In this document: piece by piece, positions 26,499 to 35,666 of the stretch
Layout: each line of letters begins with the position of its first letter
Position numbering within the stretch: the first letter of the stretch is position 1
Assembly (NCBI RefSeq): GCF_000160115.1
Contig: NZ_GG665866.1
Span: 620,001-684,000 of the forward strand
Source: Shuttleworthella satelles DSM 14600
GTDB lineage: Bacteria > Bacillota > Clostridia > Lachnospirales > Lachnospiraceae
Length of the DNA stretch: 64,000 bases
Reading direction: 5' to 3'
Translations under genes and position numbers: made by a program
The notes under the pieces: model-generated
Databases searched by the model: none
What the model was told of the DNA's origin: nothing
What the model saw: the letters and a program-made list of their open reading frames with translations, nothing else

Positions 26499-27368
26499 AT
26501 GACCTTAAATCAACTGGAATATTTCTGCGCTGTGTGCCGTTATCACAGTATCACCAGAGCCGCAAATGAGCTCTACGTCTCCCAGCCGACCATTTCTGTC
26601 GCGATCCGAAATCTGGAAAACGAATTTCATATCCGTCTCTTTAACCACGGAAAAAATCAGCTCGCTCTCACTCCCGAGGGCGAGGCCTTCTACAAAAAGG
26701 CCGACCAGCTCCTGCACTACAGTCAGGACCTCTATTCTGAGTTTTCTCTGACCGCAAGAGGAAATGAATCCATCCGGCTGGGGATTCCGCCAATCCTGAG
26801 TACGGTCTTTTTCCCAGAGATCATGCTTGCCTTTCAGGAGAAGACTCACATTCCCCTGCAGCTCTTCGAATACGGTTCGGTCCGTGCCTGCAAAATGGTT
26901 GAGAGCGAGGAATTAGACCTCGCCATCGCCAATCTCGATTTCTATAACGTGGACAAATTTCATTACCAGGTCATGAAGACGGACAGTCATGTATACTGCG
27001 TCTCCAAAACAAATCCTCTGGCCAAAAGAGACTCGATTACTTTTGAAATGTTGGCGGACCAGCCCAGCATTCTCTTCAATACCGACTCCGTACAAAACCG
27101 CACGATCATGTCCCGCTTTCACGCCGCGGAGATAACCCCCAATATCATCATGTACAGCAGTCAGATCAGCACTGCCAGAAAATACATCCTGGAAGACATT
27201 GCCGGGGCCTTCTTCTACTCCTCTGTCCCCCTCTCCTGTGACGACATCATAAAAATTCCTATCGAGCCTGAAATCACAAGCAGGATAGGAATCATATGGA
27301 AAAAAGGGGTCTATGTGAGAGACAGCGTGACCCGTTTTATTGAATTCGCGAAAACATATCAGCTCTAG
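26499..27368 (+). CDS. LysR-family regulator, probable activator of the tartrate genes
   Basis: A 289-residue LTTR with N-terminal winged helix MTLNQLEYFCAVCRYHSITR and recognition helix ANELYVSQPTISVAIRNLE, followed by the periplasmic-binding-like effector domain. It is divergent from the SLC13-ttdA-ttdB operon across 252 bases, the classic arrangement for a LysR activator responding to the pathway substrate; E. coli ttdR is the functional parallel. The start is fixed by AGGAG seven bases upstream, not the first in-frame ATG. No unambiguous T-N11-A box could be picked out. Confidence 0.85.
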   Translation: MTLNQLEYFCAVCRYHSITRAANELYVSQPTISVAIRNLENEFHIRLFNHGKNQLALTPEGEAFYKKADQLLHYSQDLYSEFSLTARGNESIRLGIPPILSTVFFPEIMLAFQEKTHIPLQLFEYGSVRACKMVESEELDLAIANLDFYNVDKFHYQVMKTDSHVYCVSKTNPLAKRDSITFEMLADQPSILFNTDSVQNRTIMSRFHAAEITPNIIMYSSQISTARKYILEDIAGAFFYSSVPLSCDDIIKIPIEPEITSRIGIIWKKGVYVRDSVTRFIEFAKTYQL

Positions 27369-27377
27369 TCCGCCTGC

Positions 27378-28976
27378 TCAGCGAAAATGCCTGAGCTCCT
27401 TCTTGATCTTGCTAAAATCCTGAACAAGCTCCAGGGTCCCCAGGAATTTTCCCTCCCGGTCACGGACTGCCAGGTACTGGATCTTGACCGGCTTGAGGGG
27501 GTTTGGAATCCAGCGCTCATAGGAGTCTCTGCTTCCCTCCTTGAACTCACTGATCAGCTGCTCGACAACGGGACGGATGCGGACCGGATGGCAGTCATAG
27601 ACCTTGCGACCCAGAGCGGACCTGGGTCTGGCAAAAACCTTGCCCTGGTTCGAGAAGAACTGATTAACATCATCGGCGTCGATGAAGGTGATGTCAATGG
27701 GAAGCAGGTCAAACATGGCCTGCAGCTGAGCGAGAGACATCTTTCCCTGCTCGAACATAATCATGCCCTCAGAGTCAATCGAGGCTCTGGCAGCGGCTCT
27801 CTTCTCCTCCAGGAGCCTGTCTCCCTCCTCCCAGTGGGGGATGGAATCAATGAAAACCGGACCCATTTCAAAGAGATCTTCATAGACCAGAAGCCACTCC
27901 TCCCGGGTGAAGTGCTCCATAGCCATGGGCAGAAGGATCTTCTCCTCCTTGTAGATCATCTCCTCCATGCGCTGGTAGACAGCGGCAATGTCCTCTTTGA
28001 CGGCATCAAACATGGCCTGGACGCGGTCATTTTCCAGAGCGGAGGCAAGAGAGGAAGACAGACGCCCCAGCTCCGCCTTGATCTCATCGTCCACTCCCCA
28101 CATGACGTTGCTGGGGCCGGAAATCCCGTATCGCTCCAGGGGGGGCATGATGGATTCTTCCTTTTTGCCATAGAGGACGCGCACCCGCTTTAAGTCGGCC
28201 AGCTCCTCCTGGATCTTCTTTAAATCTGTCCCGAAGCCCAGATCCAGCCTGGCCCTCTTGAGCTTCTTCTCCAGGGCGGCGTTCTCCCTGTGGAAGTAGT
28301 CCACCGGATGTCCCTGAGGGATTTCATGTCCGGCCTCAGCGCTCTTAGCCTCCTCTTCCGCCCAGACCTCCGCCTCGGTCTTGCCGTGGAAGAGGGCGGA
28401 GTGGAGATCACAGAGCTTCTGTACCTCTCTGGGATCCATCCCGTCACTGATCAGTGACTGCTCCGCCTCCGCGATCTCGTGGACAGAGACGGACTCAAAA
28501 TTCCGGATGAAATCTCTGCGGACTGACTCCAGATCCTCTCCCTGTCCCACACGACTGATATAGTCCTTGAGGAGGCTGACCCTCTCCTCTTCTTTCCGCT
28601 CTTCGGGCATCTTCCCGTCGGCGGCCGGACCGGACACAGTCTGCGCTTCCTCTGAGACCTGATCCCCGCGACGCTTGTCCCCGGGATCCGCGGCTTTTTG
28701 GCTGGCTGACTCTTTCCCCTTTTCCCGCTCTCTCGAGAAAGTCTCCGGCAGGCCGATCACACGAAATCCGGCCTCTTCAAAGCGGTTTACAATCCGCTCC
28801 AGGGGAATCCCCTTGACTGCCGCCCCCTTGGGCACCGTCATCACCTTCCCCATCAGCTTTAGGGCCGTCGGAGAGGTGATCTCCTTAAAGCCTAAATCTG
28901 CCATGATCTCAATAAAATCCGGATCCTCTTTTGCCAGATCAGCCACCTTCTTGTTGAAATCCAATACGCGAACCAT
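27378..28976 (-). CDS. DUF1858-DUF438-hemerythrin-PAS protein
   Basis: A 532-residue cytosolic protein, probably a redox, oxygen or nitric-oxide responsive factor. Residues 1-65 resemble DUF1858 (DPDFIEIMADLGFKEITSPT). After a charged linker, 140-215 match DUF438 (LLKDYISRVGQGEDLESVRR, DLHSALFHG). A helical His/Glu-rich region with HPVDYFHREN and HFTREEWLLVYEDL fits a hemerythrin-like di-iron bundle. The C-terminal 130 residues (FDLLPIDITFIDADDVNQFF) form a PAS-like domain. The start follows GGGAGG and drops a 22-residue in-frame extension. It converges with the LysR gene, nine bases apart. Confidence 0.83.
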   Translation of the reverse strand: MVRVLDFNKKVADLAKEDPDFIEIMADLGFKEITSPTALKLMGKVMTVPKGAAVKGIPLERIVNRFEEAGFRVIGLPETFSREREKGKESASQKAADPGDKRRGDQVSEEAQTVSGPAADGKMPEERKEEERVSLLKDYISRVGQGEDLESVRRDFIRNFESVSVHEIAEAEQSLISDGMDPREVQKLCDLHSALFHGKTEAEVWAEEEAKSAEAGHEIPQGHPVDYFHRENAALEKKLKRARLDLGFGTDLKKIQEELADLKRVRVLYGKKEESIMPPLERYGISGPSNVMWGVDDEIKAELGRLSSSLASALENDRVQAMFDAVKEDIAAVYQRMEEMIYKEEKILLPMAMEHFTREEWLLVYEDLFEMGPVFIDSIPHWEEGDRLLEEKRAAARASIDSEGMIMFEQGKMSLAQLQAMFDLLPIDITFIDADDVNQFFSNQGKVFARPRSALGRKVYDCHPVRIRPVVEQLISEFKEGSRDSYERWIPNPLKPVKIQYLAVRDREGKFLGTLELVQDFSKIKKELRHFR

Positions 28977-29181
28977 ATGCACACCTCCCGGCTCTTCTCT
29001 CTTGATTCGTTCGTGGTTACTTTCTGTTGACGGTCCAATCATAGCCTGGCAGATTTTCTATTTCTGTTGTAACTCCAACGATTATAATTTTTATACAACT
29101 ATTTGCTCCATCCTACATGATCCAAGCGGATTCCACTATCGCAAACCGTAGCATATGCCCTCCATGGCACTCCATATCCGT

Positions 29182-29269
29182 AAAAATGCCGCGGCCCGAG
29201 CGCATCCGCCCTGCCGCAGCATTCTGATTCATGACAGGAAAAAGCATGCTTAACACATGCTTTCCTGTC
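29182..29269 (-). terminator. two tandem hairpins after lon
   Basis: On the minus strand a first hairpin (29233-29269; GACAGGAAA stem, inner AAGCATG/CATGCTT followed by TTT) is succeeded by a second (29182-29223; AATGC-GCGGC stem followed by TTTTTAC). The rest of the 28977-29308 gap holds only the AT-rich leader of the DUF438 gene; no other gene is seen there. Confidence 0.7.
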
Positions 29270-29308
29270 TCTTTATAACGATAAATCCCCTGTGAAAGAT
29301 CATATCAG

Positions 29309-31596
29309 TCAAGCGGATTCCACGAGCAGATCCAGCTGTCTGAGCACATCCGAGATCTTCTCCACAGGAATGATCTGAAGCTGGTCTTTGACCTCATCGG
29401 CCACATCACGCAGGTCCTGCTCATTATCCCTGGGGATAAAGACCGTTTCCACACCCGCCCTTTGGGCTGCCATCAGCTTCTCCGGCAGTCCTCCGATCGG
29501 ATTGACATTCCCCTGCAGAGATACCTCCCCTGTCATAGCATAGTGGGGAGAGACTGATCTTCCGGTCAAAAGAGAAGACAGGGCCGTCACCAGGGTAATA
29601 CCTGCGGAGGGACCATCCTTTGGCGTCGCTCCGTCGGGAACATGAATGTGAAGATCATTTTCCTCAAAGAGCCTGGACTGCTTGGGATAGAGGTTTTTGA
29701 CCAGGCTGACGGCGATCTGGGCGGACTCCTTCATAACGTCCCCAAGCTGCCCGGTCACCTGTACCTTGCCGCTGCCCTTGGTAAACATGGTCTCAATGTA
29801 GAGAATGGTTCCGCCCACCGGTGTCCAGGCCAGGCCTGTAATAACGCCTGGATTGGCCGAATCCCTGACCCTGTTATGAATCATGGGGTTCATGTCCAGA
29901 AAATCAGGCAGATTCTCTCCCGTCACCTCAACCAGCTGATCCGGCTCCTCCAGATGCCTGACCGCCGCCGCCCGGCATATGGTATCCATATGCTTCTTGA
30001 GACCGCGGACGCCCCCTCTCTGGTATAGTCCTCAATCAGAGCATGGATGGCATCGTCACTGATCGAAATCTGGTCGCAGCTCAGTCCCACCTTATCCAGG
30101 CTCTTGGCGAAGAGATGCTCTCTGGCAATCGCGTACTTCTCGATGGGCGTATAGCCCTGAAAAGAGATCACTTCCATGCGGTTTAAGAGGGGACCCGGAA
30201 TCGTATCAAGGGAGTTGGCTGTGCAGATGAAGAAGACGTCCGACAGGTCATAGGGGACATTCATGTAATGGTCGGTGAAGGTATTGTTCTGCTCCGGATC
30301 CAGCACCTCCAAAAGAGCGCTGGCGGGGTCTCCGTTGTAGGACTGGCCCAGCTTGTCAATCTCATCTAAGACCATGACCGGATTGGAGACGCCGGACTTG
30401 CTGATCCCGTCCATAATGCGGCCCGGCATGGCTCCCAGATAAGTTCTCCTGTGACCGCGGATATCCGCCTCATCGCGAACCCCTCCCAGAGAGACACGCA
30501 CATATTCCCGATCCAGCGCCCTGGCGATCGATTTGCCGATGGAGGTCTTACCGGTCCCGGGAGCGCCGACAAAGAGAAGGATCGAACCGGCCTGCTGCTT
30601 CTTTAGGTTCATGACCGCGATCTGCTGGATGATACGCTCCTTGACCTTCTTTAGGCCATAGTGATCCTCGTCCAGAATCCTTCTCGCCTTGTTCAGGTCA
30701 ATGTCAGCCGCCTTCTCCCTCTTCCACGAGAGCGAAGTAACAAAATCCAGGTAATCATAGAGCATACCGGATTCCTGAGAGTTCTGTCCCTCCTGCTTCA
30801 GGCGATTTAAGACCTTTTTCGCCTCCTTTTGGGCATCTCCCTGCATTCCGGACCGATCAATGGCAAGCTCCAGGCGGCGAAGATCAGACACACTGTCCGG
30901 GTGCATCTGATCCAGCTCCTTCTGCAGATAGTCGATCTGCTTCTTGATGGCCTGCTCCCGGTAAAGCTTCTGATAGTCCTCCTCCTGGGCATTTTTCGCC
31001 TCGGTGTTGATCCGGTTCATCTCCACATTCTGGTAGGCGATCTTCTCCGCCAGCTCCATGCGTTCCCGGTTGGAGTCGGCTGCCAGGAGCTCATAGCGCT
31101 CCTTAGCCCCCTCCATAATCCAGGGGCTCATCATGGCGATGGCCTCATTCATACTATTGATCTGCGCCAGATAGGTGCGGATTCCGCTCTCCCAGGGCTG
31201 GCCGGCCGCGGCGCGAATCATCTCCTGCTTGAGCTTCATCAGATGTTCCTTCTCCAGCTCCGGATCAAGATCATCGATCGCTTCCCGCCTACTGACCCCC
31301 AGTTCAATGCTGTGATCGCTGTAGACGGTCACCTGGTCCAGATTGCGGCGCTCGCCGGTGTGGATCACCAGAAAACCGTTCTCCGGGCTGTGCTCAATCA
31401 CCTCTCCGGTCACCCCGATAGGGTAGAAGGAATCCTCCGCAAACTGGTCCCGGGTCTTTCTCTCCCTCAGGGCGATCATCATCACCCGCTCCCCGATCTT
31501 AGGAGATTTGCCGGTCATATTCTGATAGGTCTCGGTGCGCAGGTACATGTTGGCATCCGGCACCAGGACGATATTATATACTGGAACAACTGTCAT
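29309..31596 (-). pseudogene. lon: ATP-dependent Lon protease, frameshifted in a C5 tract
   Basis: An AAA+ protease that degrades misfolded proteins. The first segment (31596 to about 30016) has the N-terminal substrate domain, a coiled coil, Walker A GAPGTGKT, Walker B VMVLDEIDK and sensor regions. After EDYTREG the frame breaks at a run of five C on the plus strand (30012-30016). One extra base restores the expected GVRGLKKHMDTICR and joins the S16 protease domain with catalytic Ser in DGPSAG and Lys in PEKLMAAQRAG, ending at 29309. About 760 residues in total. A homopolymer error in the assembly is at least as likely as real inactivation. Confidence 0.92.
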
Positions 31597-31681
31597 TCTA
31601 TTCTCCTATCTCTCACAGATCCGATACTCTTCGTCAGAGACTGATATGTGAGGCCGTTTGATTTTATTGTTCAAAATGTAA

Positions 31682-31748
31682 TTAGCACTCTGTCTGTTCT
31701 GTTGCTAATTTATTGCTCCATCATACGCCCTTGGAAAAAACAAGTCAA
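31682..31748 (-). promoter_or_regulatory. lon promoter with CIRCE-like operator
   Basis: The minus-strand promoter TTGACT (31743-31748), 17-base spacer, TATGAT (31720-31725) is followed at 31682-31708 by TTAGCACTC-N9-TGTTGCTAA on the plus strand. The consensus CIRCE is TTAGCACTC-N9-GAGTGCTAA, so one arm is perfect and the other matches at six of nine positions. This suggests HrcA control of lon. The gap up to 32000 is otherwise AT-rich, with TTGTTCAA/TTGAACAA inverted motifs at 31792-31824 of unknown role. Confidence 0.72.
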
Positions 31749-32000
31749 GAGCGCTCTTTGTCTCGAGTCCTACTTTTCTGCAAAATGACTTGTTCAATTC
31801 GAAATTTAGTAATTTTGAACAATAAATCTCTTTTATCAGTTTATACCCTTATGTTTTTTCTCTGTTTTCTATAATTGAATAGTAACTTCGATTTATTTAT
31901 TATAAAAGTGTGAGATATTGTCTCTTATTAATCTTTAAGTTAATAGACAGTATGTCTGTTTTGTATAAAAACTGAACTTTCCCTTTGGAGGTGATGCTCT

Positions 32001-32126
32001 ATGAAGAAACTTCTCCCCTTGCTCCTCGCAGCTGCCTGCATCCTCTCCTCCTGCAGCTTCCTTCCACCTGGCAAGGGCTGGACGAAAGAGCTCGCGGATG
32101 GTTTTTGTCCTGTACGCCTGAGCTAA
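32001..32126 (+). CDS. 41-residue putative lipoprotein
   Basis: A small gene with excellent expression signals: GGAGGTGATG precedes the ATG and a strong terminator follows the stop by 12 bases. The product starts MKKLLPLLLAAACILSSCSF, a complete lipoprotein signal with lipobox LSSC, so a mature peptide of only about 24 residues (SFLPPGKGWTKELADG...) would be tethered outside the membrane. No family recognised. It may be an entericidin-like or signalling peptide; it is not attributable to the flanking genes. Confidence 0.7.
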   Translation: MKKLLPLLLAAACILSSCSFLPPGKGWTKELADGFCPVRLS

Positions 32127-32138
32127 GACTGATATAGC

Positions 32139-32175
32139 AAATCCCCCTCCTCGCGGATGGCGAGAAGGGGGATTT
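32139..32175 (+). terminator. terminator after the small lipoprotein gene
   Basis: Stem AAATCCCCCTCCTCGC with GCGAGAAGGGGGATTT and a short GGATG loop. It can act on both strands, towards the convergent glutaredoxin-like gene as well. Confidence 0.8.
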
Positions 32176-32258
32176 GTCAACACTCTTTATTCAATCATTC
32201 GATTTGGCATAAACCCTTTATTCTACAATTCGATTTGGATACATAAGCCGGTTTGAAT

Positions 32259-32498
32259 TCAGGCCTGAGGATGCTCCTTCAAGAACCTGATGATCTCAGC
32301 GCTCTCATAGAGGGGTTTGTCATCAACAAAGAGACAGGGGCACTGCTCCTTACCGCCAACAGTAATCAGGCGATTGTAGGCCTCGTCATCCTTATAGATA
32401 TCATACTCTGTGACATCGGTGCGTCCCTGGGCGGCAATCTCTGCGCGGACAACCTTGCAGAAGGGACAGGTCTCAAAACCAAATAATTCTAATTTCAT
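32259..32498 (-). CDS. glutaredoxin-like protein
   Basis: A 79-residue thioredoxin-fold protein, MKLELFGFETCPFC, with redox motif C11-P-F-C14. The cis-proline region reads EQCPCLFVDD, so Cys53 and Cys55 flank the Pro where most glutaredoxins have TVP. The C-terminal ESAEIIRFLKEH helix is typical. It would reduce disulfides or act in thiol transfer. AAAGGAG precedes the ATG. It is the last gene downstream of serS. Confidence 0.83.
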   Translation of the reverse strand: MKLELFGFETCPFCKVVRAEIAAQGRTDVTEYDIYKDDEAYNRLITVGGKEQCPCLFVDDKPLYESAEIIRFLKEHPQA

Positions 32499-32653
32499 GG
32501 GGACTCCTTTCCGGCGAACAATACTTCATGCCAGCGCATAAAGTACACGCCCTCTCCTCGTCACAGAACACACCGCGCATACCTGTGACCGCTTTTTTGC
32601 GACGTCCTGAAAAATGACATCCGCTCTCCTTCCGGCAGTGTCTGGGAAACAGA

Positions 32654-33958
32654 TCAGCTCTCCTTCATCGGATGCTTGGGAAGAAGTACCTTCGTACCTC
32701 CCATATAGGGCTGCAAAACCTCCGGGATCCTGACCGAGCCGTCCGCCTGCAGGTTATTCTCCAAAAAGGCGATCAGCATACGGGGTGGTGCCACGCAGGT
32801 GTTATTCAAGGTAGTGGCGAAGTACTTATTACCATCCTTATCCTTAACGCGGATCTTCAGGCGTCTTGCCTGGGCATCACCCAGGTTGGAGCAGGAACCG
32901 ACTTCGAAATACTTCTTCTGCCGGGGGGACCAGGCCTCGACGTCACAGGATTTGACCTTGAGGTCAGCCAGATCGCCGGAGCAGCACTCCAAAGTCCGCA
33001 CGGGGATATCCATGGATCGAAAGAGTTCTACCGTATTGGACCAGAGCTTATTGTACCAGTCCCAGGCCTCCTCCGGCCTGCAGACGACGATCATCTCCTG
33101 CTTCTCGAACTGGTGGATCCGATAGACCCCTCTCTCTTCAATGCCGTGGGCTCCCTTCTCCTTGCGGAAGCAGGGAGAATAGGATGTATAGGTATAAGGA
33201 AGCTTCTCCTCATCATTTAAGGTATCGATGAACTTGCCGATCATGGAGTGCTCGGACGTACCGATCAGATAGAGGTCTTCTCCCTCTATCTTATACATCA
33301 TGGAGTCCATCTCATCGAAGGACATGACGCCGGACACCACATTGCCATGAATCATGTAGGGGGGAATGACGTAGGTAAAGCCCTTGTTGATCATAAAGTC
33401 ACGGGCATAGGACAGGCAGGCGGAATGCAGCCGTGCGATATCCCCCATCAGATAATAGAAGCCGTTGCCCGCAACCCTGCCGGCTGCGTCCATATCAATG
33501 CCGTCAAAGGCCTCCATGATATCCGTGTGATAGGGAATCGGATAGTCGGGCACAAGGGGCTCGCCGAACTTCTCGATCTCCACATTGCAGGTGTCATCGG
33601 GACCAATGGGGACAGAATCGTCGATGATATTGGGAATGACCATCATGTCCTTCGTCAGCTTCTCAGAGAGCTCTCTCTCCTCTTCCTCAATGACCTTGAG
33701 ACGGTCAGCGTTGGCAGTTACCTGGGCCTTGACTTCTTCCGCTTCCTGGCGTTTTCCCTCCTTCATCAGAGATCCGATCTGCCTGGACAGTTCGTTCCTC
33801 CTGGCGCGAAGGTCGTCCCCCTCGCCCTTCAGAGTCCGAACCTTCTCATCTAATTCGATCACCTCGTCGACCAGGGCAAGCTTGTGCTCCTGGAACTTCT
33901 TCCTGATGTTCTCCTTTACAAGTTCCGGATTCTCTCTTAAGAGCTTAATATCGATCAT
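32654..33958 (-). CDS. serS: serine--tRNA ligase
   Basis: A class II synthetase of 434 residues. The N-terminal helical hairpin that holds the long arm of tRNA-Ser is visible (about 30-105). The catalytic core has the TSEHSMIGKF region, motif 2 FRKEKGAHG...GVYRIHQFEKQE and motif 3 near the end, LNNTCVAPPRMLIAFLEN. The start is MIDIKLLRENPE behind GAGGAG. A clean promoter lies 60 bases upstream, and no T-box-like structure fits the 268-base leader region. Confidence 0.96.
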   Translation of the reverse strand: MIDIKLLRENPELVKENIRKKFQEHKLALVDEVIELDEKVRTLKGEGDDLRARRNELSRQIGSLMKEGKRQEAEEVKAQVTANADRLKVIEEEERELSEKLTKDMMVIPNIIDDSVPIGPDDTCNVEIEKFGEPLVPDYPIPYHTDIMEAFDGIDMDAAGRVAGNGFYYLMGDIARLHSACLSYARDFMINKGFTYVIPPYMIHGNVVSGVMSFDEMDSMMYKIEGEDLYLIGTSEHSMIGKFIDTLNDEEKLPYTYTSYSPCFRKEKGAHGIEERGVYRIHQFEKQEMIVVCRPEEAWDWYNKLWSNTVELFRSMDIPVRTLECCSGDLADLKVKSCDVEAWSPRQKKYFEVGSCSNLGDAQARRLKIRVKDKDGNKYFATTLNNTCVAPPRMLIAFLENNLQADGSVRIPEVLQPYMGGTKVLLPKHPMKES

Positions 33959-34017
33959 GGATCACTCCTCTTTTCTCCCGGCCCACCGTATCCGATAAGC
34001 GCTGACAACATACGTCA

Positions 34018-34046
34018 ATTATAGTAATCGGCACTTAAAAAAGCAA
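34018..34046 (-). promoter_or_regulatory. serS promoter
   Basis: TTGCTT (34041-34046), 17-base spacer, TATAAT (34018-34023) on the minus strand, 60 bases before serS. Confidence 0.75.
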
Positions 34047-34226
34047 TTGCACGGCCTCCCTGCCGTCTGCCAAAGAAAATGCGCTATATCTTTACCTGAC
34101 CGTATGTACTCTGCTTTTCCAATGCCATCGGCTGCGGGTTCCCTCCAGCCCGATGCACAGCAAAATGGCAGAGCTCATTCGAAAACAACCTGCATTTTTG
34201 CCATGCTGCACACTCCAACAGCCCTC

Positions 34227-35474
34227 TCAAAAGGCCGCAGACAGGGGATATTTCTTCGTCAGACTGTCCACAATCGCTCTGGCTCTCGGGATCCCGGCCT
34301 CCTTGTCCCTGACAATGATGGCAATGGCCTCTGCCAGCTGGTCGAAATCCTCTTCTCTTAAGCCGCGGCTGGTCGCCGCGGGAGTCCCCAGGCGGACGCC
34401 GGAGGTGGTAAAGGGGGACTGGGGATCATTGGGGATGGTGTTCTTGTTGGCTGTGATATGAGCCTGATCCAGCCACTGCTCCACATTCTTGCCCGTCTCC
34501 TGGAAGGGAGTCAGATCCAGCAGCATCAGGTGGTTGTCCGTACCACCGGAAACAATGCTTAATCCCCTCTTTTTCAAGCCTTCGGCCAGAGCCCTGGCAT
34601 TTTTTGCAACCTGCTTCATATAGACCTTGAAGGACGGATCCAGTGCCTCCCTGAAGCAGACCGCCTTGGCTGCAATGACATGCATGAGAGGGCCTCCCTG
34701 GACACCGGGGAAGACATAGCGGTTGAGCTTATACTCTTTCGCAAAGTCTTCGGTAGCAAGAATCAGTCCGCCGCGGGGCCCGCGCAGGGTCTTATGGGTC
34801 GTCGAGGTCACGACATGGGCATAGGGAACCGGGTTCTGGTGCAGGCCTGCCGCCACCAGGCCTGCTATATGGGCCATATCCACCATGAGGATGGCTCCGA
34901 CCTGGTCCGCGATCTCTCTGAACTTCTGAAAATCAATCGCTCTGGAATAGGCGGAAGCGCCGGCAATGATCATCTTTGGCCTGCACTCTTTGGCGATGCG
35001 AAGGACCTCCCCGTAGTCAATCAGGCCGTCCTCATTGACCCCATAGGGCACGACGTGAAAGTAGAGTCCGGAGAAGTTGACGGCGGATCCGTGGGTCAAA
35101 TGTCCGCCCTGATCTAAAGCCATCCCCATCAGGGTATCGCCCGGCTTTAAGACCGCCATTTCAACCGCCATATTGGCCTGGGCCCCGGAGTGAGGCTGGA
35201 CATTGACATACTCCGCGCCAAAGAGCTCTCTGGCGCGGTCAATCGCCAGCTGCTCGACCACATCGACATTCTGACAGCCTCCGTAGTAACGGTGTCCCGG
35301 ATAGCCCTCGGCATACTTGTTGGTCAAAACAGATCCCATGGCTGACATAACGGCGGGGGATACCCAGTTCTCTGAAGCAATCAGTTCTATGTGATCGGAC
35401 TGTCTGTCATACTCCGCCCGAATCGCATCCGCTACCTGTGGATCTTCCCTGTAAATGTCCTCCCATGTATACAT
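34227..35474 (-). CDS. glyA: serine hydroxymethyltransferase
   Basis: A PLP enzyme that interconverts serine and glycine while charging tetrahydrofolate with a one-carbon unit. 415 residues, standard length. The motif [14 protein letters not shown], the PLP-binding segment [15 protein letters not shown] with the Schiff-base Lys, and the [13 protein letters not shown] substrate loop are intact. The start follows GAGGAGAAAA. Its stop-side neighbour is serS, with its own promoter. Confidence 0.97.
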   Translation of the reverse strand: MYTWEDIYREDPQVADAIRAEYDRQSDHIELIASENWVSPAVMSAMGSVLTNKYAEGYPGHRYYGGCQNVDVVEQLAIDRARELFGAEYVNVQPHSGAQANMAVEMAVLKPGDTLMGMALDQGGHLTHGSAVNFSGLYFHVVPYGVNEDGLIDYGEVLRIAKECRPKMIIAGASAYSRAIDFQKFREIADQVGAILMVDMAHIAGLVAAGLHQNPVPYAHVVTSTTHKTLRGPRGGLILATEDFAKEYKLNRYVFPGVQGGPLMHVIAAKAVCFREALDPSFKVYMKQVAKNARALAEGLKKRGLSIVSGGTDNHLMLLDLTPFQETGKNVEQWLDQAHITANKNTIPNDPQSPFTTSGVRLGTPAATSRGLREEDFDQLAEAIAIIVRDKEAGIPRARAIVDSLTKKYPLSAAF

Positions 35475-35666
35475 ATTTTTCTCCTCTTTTCTATTCTCAC
35501 CGCAGTTGAGCTTCCGTCTGATCTTTCACTCGGCCTGCTCACTTTGCTCTTTCACAAGAACCCCCGCAAGCATTCCACTGTCATAAATCCCTGTCTCCTG
35601 CGGCTTTGTCCGCCTCACAGCTTCTTTCCTTGGGCGGACATGGCAAATACGGCAGAATCTCCGCAA

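Noticed and set aside
33959-34226. T-box leader before serS
   Set aside because: No specifier-loop or TGGN antiterminator pattern, and a good promoter only 60 bases from the start leaves no room.
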